DNA of 50,614 bases from Acidobacteriota bacterium. Lineage in GTDB: Bacteria; Acidobacteriota; Polarisedimenticolia; Polarisedimenticolales; Polarisedimenticolaceae. The first letter of the stretch is position 1. Every line of letters begins with the position of its first letter. Made by a program: the position numbers and the translations under genes. The notes below the pieces were generated by a model, which worked only from the letters and a program-made list of their open reading frames with translations, was not told the origin of the DNA and searched no databases. The stretch is from positions 1 through 50,614 of the forward strand of contig JAOTYK010000026.1 in the NCBI GenBank assembly GCA_029861955.1, written 5' to 3'. Shown in pieces: positions 17,451 to 24,459 of the stretch.

Positions 17451-19556
17451 TTGAAAACCCTTGCACGATATTTGCTGCCTGCCCTGGCGCTTGCGGCCCT
17501 GGCGTCGCTGCCGACGACGGCGGCGACGCTCTACGTCGCGACGACGGGCGACGACATGACGGCCGACGGCACGCTCGGCCTGCCCTACCTGACGATTCAG
17601 GCCGCCTACGACGATGCCCTCGACAACGACACCATCCGCGTCATGCCCGGCACCTACATCGAGTGCATCTTCGCCTCGGTCATCACCCAGCGTTCCATCA
17701 ACCTGGAAGCTGAGGACTGGTTCGTCAACCAGGACAACACGACGACCATCATCGATGGGACGGCTCAGTGCTTCTTTCCGTTCTCGGTGGTCAACATCGG
17801 CGGGTTCAACTCTCGCGTTGAGGGCTTCACGATCACGGGCGGCGGTGCCGGCGGCATCTTTACAATCGGTACCGTCACGATCACCAACAACATGATCACC
17901 GGTAACACTTCCACAGCCGGCGCTGGCATCTACGCCAACCCGGCGACTTGTTACTACGGGGATACGCTGACACAGATCATCGATAACACCGTCGTCAACA
18001 ACTCGGTCGCCGTCCAGGCCGGTGAGGAGTTAAGCGGTCGTGGTGGCGGCATCTTCGTACGGGCTCAATCCGAACCGTTCATCAGCGGCTCGCTGGGTTG
18101 TGTTGGTGGTGCGCCAACCGTCATCATCGACAACAACACTGTGACGGATAACACCGCCACTCTGGACGGCGGCGGCATCTACGCGTTCACCAACACGACG
18201 ACGGATCTGGCCACGGCCGTCACCGTCACCGGAAACTTGATCAGCGGCAACACCGCCGGACTCGGTGCCACCGACGGTGCCGGAGGTGGCATCTTTGTCA
18301 CGACCTTCGGTTACTACGGCGAGAACTTTACGGTCTCCAACAACAACGTTGCCGGCAACTTCGGGACGGAAGGCGCGGGAATCTCGGCGCGGATCGACTC
18401 GCTGGATTCGGCGGATCACAACGTGGCCGTCAATGACAACAACATCACCGGCAACAGTGCCGAGGCAGATGGTGGCGGTCTCGACCTGTTCCTCTACGCC
18501 CAGGATCTGATGGCGGTGGCCAACGTCGACATCGAGGCGATAGGCAACACCGTCAGCGGCAACGACGCGGCCGGTTCCAACGCCGGTGGCGGCGGGGTCC
18601 TGGCAACGTTCCAGTCGATCCGCTCCAACGCGCCATCCATGCGACTTGCGATCGGCGACAACCGCATCATCGGCAACACGGCGAACGTGATCGGTGGCGG
18701 TGCCAGCCTGTTCGCCTCGGCGGAGGCGGATGACGAGAGTCTCCCGGTGGCCGACGGCATCGTTCGACCGGCAACCGCAACCATCGACTTCATCGGCAAC
18801 CTTGTGGCCGGCAACACGGCCACGCAGCCGGGGTTCGTCGGTGCCGGTGGCGGTCTGTTCAATTTCTTCGTGGCCTTCGGTGAAGCGACCGCGACGATCC
18901 GCCAGGATTTCAACACGATCTCCGACAACGTGGCGGACACCGTCACATCGGGCGGGGTCGAAATCGAACTTCTGACCGGCTTCGACAACGCGGGTGGACC
19001 CGAGGAGGGTCTGGCGGTTCTGGAGATGAACAACAACATCATCGATGGAAACACCGGCTTCGGCGTGGGTGGCCCGGCGCCCGGTGGAGCGATGGGCAGT
19101 ACCGCCAACATCGACAATTCCGGTTTCACGTACAACAACGTATTCGGGAGTGGGAACGCCAACTACGAGGGTTGGTTCAACGACCGCACGAACCTGCAGG
19201 GCAATATCTCCCTGGATTCGTTGCTGGATCCCATCACCCAGGTGCCGATGGCCTGCTCGCCGACGATCGACGCAGCGGATCCGGCGATCGGTGTGGGTTC
19301 GGAACCCGCGCCCAATGGCGCGCTCGCCAACCTGGGTCATACCGGAACGACGGCGAACGCGGCCACTTCGCTTGCAGACCCGAACGGCGACAACATTGTC
19401 GACGGTATTGACGTATTGCAGGTCTCGGTCTCGTTCGGTTCAAGTCTTGGTGGCGTTCGGTTCATCCCGACGGCCGATCAAGACGGAAACGACACGATTG
19501 ACGGCACCGACCTGGCCTTTGTCGCCGCGCAATTCGGCGACACCTGCCCCAACTGA
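17451..19556 (+). CDS. secreted right-handed beta-helix protein with C-terminal dockerin-like domain
   Basis: This is a 701-residue exported protein. A signal peptide ends near TAA at about 25. The N-terminal start of a pectate-lyase-like helix follows (YVATTGDD, PYLTIQAAYDDA, IRVMPGTY; about 27-66). Some fifteen coils repeat an Asn-rich pattern such as NNTVTDNTATLDGGGIYAF and GNTVSGNDAAGSNAGGG. The C terminus carries two EF-hand-type dockerin repeats, 643-654 (DPNGDNIVDGID) and 676-687 (DQDGNDTIDGTD), each with Asp/Asn at loop positions 1, 3, 5, 9 and 12. The start is TTG at 17451, chosen because GGAGG lies 7 bases upstream and a signal peptide follows. Enzymatic or adhesive role is unknown; no catalytic motif is evident. 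Confidence 0.85.
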   Translation: MKTLARYLLPALALAALASLPTTAATLYVATTGDDMTADGTLGLPYLTIQAAYDDALDNDTIRVMPGTYIECIFASVITQRSINLEAEDWFVNQDNTTTIIDGTAQCFFPFSVVNIGGFNSRVEGFTITGGGAGGIFTIGTVTITNNMITGNTSTAGAGIYANPATCYYGDTLTQIIDNTVVNNSVAVQAGEELSGRGGGIFVRAQSEPFISGSLGCVGGAPTVIIDNNTVTDNTATLDGGGIYAFTNTTTDLATAVTVTGNLISGNTAGLGATDGAGGGIFVTTFGYYGENFTVSNNNVAGNFGTEGAGISARIDSLDSADHNVAVNDNNITGNSAEADGGGLDLFLYAQDLMAVANVDIEAIGNTVSGNDAAGSNAGGGGVLATFQSIRSNAPSMRLAIGDNRIIGNTANVIGGGASLFASAEADDESLPVADGIVRPATATIDFIGNLVAGNTATQPGFVGAGGGLFNFFVAFGEATATIRQDFNTISDNVADTVTSGGVEIELLTGFDNAGGPEEGLAVLEMNNNIIDGNTGFGVGGPAPGGAMGSTANIDNSGFTYNNVFGSGNANYEGWFNDRTNLQGNISLDSLLDPITQVPMACSPTIDAADPAIGVGSEPAPNGALANLGHTGTTANAATSLADPNGDNIVDGIDVLQVSVSFGSSLGGVRFIPTADQDGNDTIDGTDLAFVAAQFGDTCPN
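19377..19553 (+). other. dockerin-like EF-hand pair (domain)
   Basis: This is the last 59 codons of the beta-helix gene. Two calcium-loop repeats about 33 residues apart are each followed by a short hydrophobic helix (VLQVSVSFG and LAFVAAQFG). This is the layout of type-I dockerins, which bind cohesin domains. The next gene encodes a cohesin-like domain. Confidence 0.75.
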
Positions 19557-19563
19557 GGTGATG

Positions 19564-20163
19564 ATGCGTTTTAGAAAGAATGGTTTTGGCGCCTTGATTG
19601 TGTTGGGGATCTTACTGACCCTTACGACCGCCTGCGGCGGCGGCGGCGGTGGTGGCGGTGCCGTTATCCCGCCTGGACTGGTCGCCGCGTTCGCCGGTGG
19701 TAACCCCACACCCGGAGCCATGACGATCAACATGACATCGGGTCCTTCCAACGGTTCGACTTTTTCGATCCTCGTCAACGTGACCGGGATTCCCGACTTC
19801 TTCGGGGCGGCATTTCGTGTGACGTTTAATGGGGCGACGGCCTCACTGGCGGGGTCTAGCGCAGCCGGGTCATTCATCGACGTCGGCGGCGCGACCGTCA
19901 ACTTCAATGCGGTCGAATCGACTCCGGGCACCGTGCTCGTCAACGCGACCCGTCAGGGAATGGTGGCGGGCGTCTCGCCTGCGGCGACGGATCTGCTGAT
20001 CACTCTGACGTTTAACGCTGACGCGGCGACTGGCGGAAACGTGTTTACCTTCGGCACCGCTGCCGATCGAGAAGTAAGAACTTGTGCGACGGCCAACGGC
20101 GTGTGTCCTGCGCTCAACGACAACATGCTGACCTGGTCTGGTGGGACGATGGTGGCCAACTAA
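19564..20163 (+). CDS. lipoprotein with cohesin-like domain
   Basis: This is a 199-residue precursor. A signal peptide leads to a lipobox-like LTTAC with Cys24 as the lipidation site, followed by eight glycines as a flexible linker. Residues about 38-190 form a beta-sandwich with cohesin-family traits: STFSILVNVTGIPDFFGAAF, GTVLVNATRQGMVAGVS and LLITLTFNAD, matching the pattern seen in bacterial cohesin-like lipoproteins. The GAGG formed at the upstream stop codon is best spaced for the ATG at 19564; the ATG at 19561 is 2 bases from it. It begins 7 bases after the dockerin gene, so the two are almost surely co-translated. A terminator follows. Cohesin assignment is by pattern and moderately sure. 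Confidence 0.75.
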   Translation: MRFRKNGFGALIVLGILLTLTTACGGGGGGGGAVIPPGLVAAFAGGNPTPGAMTINMTSGPSNGSTFSILVNVTGIPDFFGAAFRVTFNGATASLAGSSAAGSFIDVGGATVNFNAVESTPGTVLVNATRQGMVAGVSPAATDLLITLTFNADAATGGNVFTFGTAADREVRTCATANGVCPALNDNMLTWSGGTMVAN

Positions 20164-20188
20164 CTTCCGCGCCAGTCTCAGACAGCGA

Positions 20189-20217
20189 AGCCCGCCGCAC
20201 ATCGCGGCGGGCTTTTT
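20189..20217 (+). terminator. Rho-independent terminator after the cohesin-like gene
   Basis: A perfect 10-base-pair GC-rich stem (20189-20198 with 20204-20213), a 5-base loop and a five-T tract lie 26 bases past the stop. It ends the dockerin/cohesin transcript. Confidence 0.93.
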
Positions 20218-20304
20218 CGTGGACGCCCCGAATACCCCGACAACAGAGATAGCTCCCTCAACTTGCTGAGGGAATCGCGGCGTTCCGTGCGTAGCTTTCT
20301 CTTG

Positions 20305-23300
20305 ATGCGGGGACTTTCACGACAGCAGCGGTGGATTACTCTAGCTCTGGCTATGGGGCTGGTTGCCCTCTGGAGCACCGTCGCAATTGCGCAACCCCAT
20401 GAGGGGGATGCGACCCCTCCCTGGGACCTTCCGCCCAACAGTGTCGAGGCCGAAGCGTTACGTCACTGGGCCTCGACGATCGTCGGGGATGCCGACGCCG
20501 GCGTCCAGGTGCTCTACCGTGGACTGACGTATCGGTTGGATGAAGAAGGTCGGTCGGAACTCGACTATCGCTTGATCTATCGAGTGCAGGCCGCGACTCA
20601 TGTGGACGCGTGGTCCCGCGTCTCTCAGACGTGGCATCCGTGGCATCAGGATCGACCAGACATTCAAGCTCGGGTTATCTCGACAAGTGGCGAGGAACGA
20701 TGGCTCGACCAGGCAAACGTCGGCGAGTTCACACGCGCAGAGTCGACGAGTCAGATCTACGACGACACGCGAACCCTCGCCGGACCCCTACCTGCCGTCG
20801 ATGTCGGTTCGATCGTCGAGGAACATCACATCGTCCGTGACAAGCTCCCGTACTACGCCGCGGGCACCGTTCGCCGAACCGCGGTCGCGATCAGCGCCCC
20901 CGTTCATTTCAGTCGGATCGTCGTCGAGGCTCCGATCGACGCGCCGCTGCATCATGTGATTCGCGGACTCGATCATGCCCGTGTCACGACGGAGACCGCT
21001 GACCGATCGACCCGTAAGATCGTGGAGATCGACGGGATCGACGCCTGGAAAGATGCCGAACTCTTCTCCCCCGCCGAGATCGCCGTGCGGCCGTATGTCG
21101 GGTTTTCGACCGGCGAGTCGTGGAACACCATCGCAACAAGTTACGACGCGATCGTGGACCGCCAGCTCGGTGACTCGTCGAAACTCGTCGAGGCGACGGC
21201 CGACCTGACTTCCGTCAACCGTCGCGCAGTGATCGACGAGAGTCTCGCATGGGTTCATTCACAGGTTCGCTATACCGGCGTCGAGTTCGGTGAACGTGCG
21301 CTGATCCCCTCCACACCGGAGGAGACCCTGGCGCGGCAGTTCGGCGACTGCAAGGACAAGTCTGCGTTGCTGGTCTCTCGGCTGCGTGGTCATGGCATCG
21401 CGGCCCACTTGGCGTTGCTCTTGACAGGGCCGGGGCCCGACATCGACCCCGCGTTGCCGGGAATCGGGGATTTCAATCATGCGATCGTCTACGTGCCCGG
21501 CGACGAACCGCTCTGGATCGACCCTACGGATCCCTTCTCCCGTGCCGGCGAGGTTCCACTGCCGGATCAGGGTCGACTGGCGTTGGTGGCGTCCGGGATC
21601 TCTCACACGCTGCTGATGACGCCGAACCTTGGCTCCAGAGACAATCGGATCATCGAGACACGGGACGTCACTATCTCGCCCAACGGCCCGGGGACGGTTG
21701 TGGAGACCACGGAGTGGTTCGGCAGCTTCGACGGCGAGTATCGGGGATTCTTCTCGGAGGTCCAGCGCGAACGGCTGGTCGAGCACTTCAATCGATATGT
21801 GCAGGCGGCCTATTCGGCCGAGACGCTCGGCGAGTTGATCCTGCCCGATACGGACCGACTGGACAAGCAACTCAGCCTGCGACTGGAGGCTCTGAAGGCA
21901 TCCTGGGTTCGCACACGCACGACGCGGGCAACCGTTACGATTCCGACGGGACCGCTATTTGACGAATTGCCTCCGGCCCTCTTCCCTACCGGAGATGACA
22001 CCCCCCGGAAACATGACTTCGTCTTCTCGCGTCCCCACACGAAACAGTGGAGTTATCGGATCCAGGCCCCGCCGGGGTACGACGCACTGGATCTACCGGA
22101 CGATCTGAAACGACCGTTTGGCCCTCTGATGCTGACGGAAACCTACCGTCGTGATGAGGGCGGGGTCGTCCACGCTTCCTTCGAGCTCGACACGGGCGCA
22201 AGGGTCTACACGGCAGATGAAGTCGAGCAGTTCCGTACGGCTTACCTCAACTATGGCGAAGAGGAGGCCGCAAAGATCGTCTTCGAACAGATCGGCGAAC
22301 GACAACTCGCCCATGGCGATGTCGGTCCCGCTCTGCAGACGTTTCGCGAGCTGCTTCGTGACGACCCCGACGAACCGATCCATCACACCCGGATCGCCCG
22401 TGCTTTGTTGACGGCAGGTCTTGGCGATGAGGCGCGGCGGCACGCACGAATCGCAAGTCGGATGGCCGCGGATTCGCCGGAGGTCCACAAGACCCTCGGG
22501 CTGGTGCTGGCCCACGACGCATTGGGACGGAAGTTTCATGCGGGCTTCGATCGAGATGGTGCCGAGCGCGCCCTTCGACGCTCGCTCTCTCTGAACCCGG
22601 AAGACGTGGAGACGCGTGGCGAATTGGCGATCCTTCTGGAGCATAACCTCGAAGGCGTTCGATACGGGCGTGGTGCCGATCTGGAACAGGCCATCGAAGA
22701 GTACCGGACTCTGGGGCCGGCCCTCGAGTCGCTCAGTCTCAAGAACAACCTCCGTGTTGCGCTCATGCAGTCGGAGCAGTTCGAAGAGCTGCGTGATCTC
22801 ACCGAGGGCGCTAGAGGTCCACGACCCGAGACGGTTCATCACATCATCTCGATCGCGGCGCTGCAGGGATCCGAGGAGGCGATTCGGATAGCGGCGCGTC
22901 GAACGTCGTCGGCCGAACACTATCGTCAGCTTCTCGTGTCCGCGTCGGAACTCTTGCCGCTGGTGCGACGCTATCGGCTTGCCGGCGACCTCCTCGCCGC
23001 CGGCGCACGAGGTGAGACGCAGTCCGTGTCGCTCCTCCCCAGGGTGGCTATGTTGCGACGCTCCGTGCGTCACGAAGAGTTGGACACCAACCCGGCCACG
23101 CCGGAGGGGCTGTTGCGTGGGTTCCTCGTCGACGTGCTGGCCTCCGATCGGGGTGGACGCGACGCCATGGAGCATCTCCACCCGGTCATCCGTGAGCGAC
23201 TCGACGAGCGCACCGACGCTGGTGGGTTCTTCGAGACGATCGAGGCGCTTCGCAGCGGACTGGGGAGTGCCTCGGCCCCGAGCGACGTGACGCTCGATAT

Positions 23301-24459
23301 CGCGCTATCCAACGGCGAGATCCTCCGCGAGGGCGACCGCGACGATGGGTTCAAGTTGAGGTTCCGACTCGTGCTTCCCGAGCAGGCACCCGCCGAGTTC
23401 CAGGCGTTCGTTGCACACGATGGCAAACGATATCGACTTGTCGAATTCGGGCGACCGACGGTCGTCGGCTATTACATCGAACGACTGATCGACAGCGATC
23501 GGCTGGAAACCGCCGCCCGCTGGCTGACATGGTGCCTCGAAGAGCCGGAGCGGGCCGATCCGCGCGACCCTCTCGGTGGCGGTCTCTACCAACGATTCTG
23601 GAGTCGCAGCGGCTCGCATCGACCCGAGAGGATGCGTGTTGCGGCAGCTCTTCTGATGGGCGACGCGGCGTTCGCGCCGCGCGCGTTCGCAATTCTCGAT
23701 CGTGCGTGGGGCAGTCGACAAGACACGCAGCGTCTCGACATCGATCTGGCGATCGCCAGTCTCGCCGCGGGGGCCGACGATACGGTTCGCTGGACGCGTC
23801 ACGCGGGTAATCTCTATCGGGCCTACCCGGACTCCCAGCAAGCGCTCCTTCTCTGGACCCGTGGCCTGTATCAGGCGTCCGACTGGGAGGCCGCGCAGCG
23901 AGCGACGGAGCGTTGGTTGGACCGTCATCCGGACGACACCGACGTCATCGAATTGGCCTCAGACATCGCCCGCAACAGTGGCGATCGACAGACGGCACTG
24001 GACCTACTGGAGTCGAGTATCCGGACGGGCCAGGCAAACGCAGACATCTACAACAACATCGCCTGGTACCACATCATGGACGGCACGATCACCGACAATA
24101 GCCTGCGTTGGGCGCAACGTTCCGCGATGCTGGATAACTTCAGCGATCCCAACTCGCTGCATACGTTGGCCACGCTCTACGTCGAGACCGGTCGCCCAGC
24201 CGAGGCTCGTGATGTCCTCCTGCGACTCCTGGAGACCCAGCCCGATGAGGCCCCGTCCGCTTCCGATTGGTACATCGTGGGGCGCATCGCCGAGAGCTAT
24301 GGCCTGATGGATAGTGCGCGGACCTCTTACGGAAAGGTGCCCGCTCCCGAGCGTGCAACGCCATTGAGTGCGTCGACCTACGATATGGCGCAGCGTCGAC
24401 TACGCAATCTGGACCGGCAGCGTCGTGCCACGACCGCAAAACTCGGAGCTGAGGACTAG
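20305..24459 (+). CDS. DUF3857/transglutaminase-like/TPR protein, exported
   Basis: This is a very large protein of about 1384 residues. A signal peptide ends near AIAQ (about 30). A DUF3857 region (about 45-300) precedes a transglutaminase-like domain with an intact triad: Cys349 (FGDCKDKSALL), His392 (FNHAIVYV) and Asp406 (WIDPTD). A beta-rich segment follows. From about 650 to the end there are many TPR-like helix pairs (for example LQTFRELLRDDPDEP, LRRSLSLNPEDVETRGELA and LFNIAWYH-like segments). The ATG at 20305 directly precedes the signal sequence but lacks a clear ribosome site; in-frame TTG 20263 and GTG 20287 are alternatives. The TGase fold may crosslink, cleave or just bind peptides; the role is unknown. 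It shares its stop tetranucleotide with the convergent S9 peptidase gene. Confidence 0.85.
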   Translation: MRGLSRQQRWITLALAMGLVALWSTVAIAQPHEGDATPPWDLPPNSVEAEALRHWASTIVGDADAGVQVLYRGLTYRLDEEGRSELDYRLIYRVQAATHVDAWSRVSQTWHPWHQDRPDIQARVISTSGEERWLDQANVGEFTRAESTSQIYDDTRTLAGPLPAVDVGSIVEEHHIVRDKLPYYAAGTVRRTAVAISAPVHFSRIVVEAPIDAPLHHVIRGLDHARVTTETADRSTRKIVEIDGIDAWKDAELFSPAEIAVRPYVGFSTGESWNTIATSYDAIVDRQLGDSSKLVEATADLTSVNRRAVIDESLAWVHSQVRYTGVEFGERALIPSTPEETLARQFGDCKDKSALLVSRLRGHGIAAHLALLLTGPGPDIDPALPGIGDFNHAIVYVPGDEPLWIDPTDPFSRAGEVPLPDQGRLALVASGISHTLLMTPNLGSRDNRIIETRDVTISPNGPGTVVETTEWFGSFDGEYRGFFSEVQRERLVEHFNRYVQAAYSAETLGELILPDTDRLDKQLSLRLEALKASWVRTRTTRATVTIPTGPLFDELPPALFPTGDDTPRKHDFVFSRPHTKQWSYRIQAPPGYDALDLPDDLKRPFGPLMLTETYRRDEGGVVHASFELDTGARVYTADEVEQFRTAYLNYGEEEAAKIVFEQIGERQLAHGDVGPALQTFRELLRDDPDEPIHHTRIARALLTAGLGDEARRHARIASRMAADSPEVHKTLGLVLAHDALGRKFHAGFDRDGAERALRRSLSLNPEDVETRGELAILLEHNLEGVRYGRGADLEQAIEEYRTLGPALESLSLKNNLRVALMQSEQFEELRDLTEGARGPRPETVHHIISIAALQGSEEAIRIAARRTSSAEHYRQLLVSASELLPLVRRYRLAGDLLAAGARGETQSVSLLPRVAMLRRSVRHEELDTNPATPEGLLRGFLVDVLASDRGGRDAMEHLHPVIRERLDERTDAGGFFETIEALRSGLGSASAPSDVTLDIALSNGEILREGDRDDGFKLRFRLVLPEQAPAEFQAFVAHDGKRYRLVEFGRPTVVGYYIERLIDSDRLETAARWLTWCLEEPERADPRDPLGGGLYQRFWSRSGSHRPERMRVAAALLMGDAAFAPRAFAILDRAWGSRQDTQRLDIDLAIASLAAGADDTVRWTRHAGNLYRAYPDSQQALLLWTRGLYQASDWEAAQRATERWLDRHPDDTDVIELASDIARNSGDRQTALDLLESSIRTGQANADIYNNIAWYHIMDGTITDNSLRWAQRSAMLDNFSDPNSLHTLATLYVETGRPAEARDVLLRLLETQPDEAPSASDWYIVGRIAESYGLMDSARTSYGKVPAPERATPLSASTYDMAQRRLRNLDRQRRATTAKLGAED

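Noticed and set aside
17800-19200. Apparent direct-repeat array in the beta-helix gene
   Set aside because: The spacing is that of protein coils (20-30 residues) and not of CRISPR repeats; there are no uniform repeats or spacers.
18030-19340. 436-codon minus-strand frame antisense to the beta-helix gene
   Set aside because: Composition reflects the repeats of the sense gene; no signal or domain.
20254-20273. Seven-bp hairpin before the DUF3857/TPR gene as a riboswitch
   Set aside because: It is too short to be a known riboswitch and lies in the leader of a TTG alternative start; no conserved aptamer core.
22093-23181. Minus-strand frame inside the DUF3857/TPR gene
   Set aside because: No homology; shadow of the TPR region.
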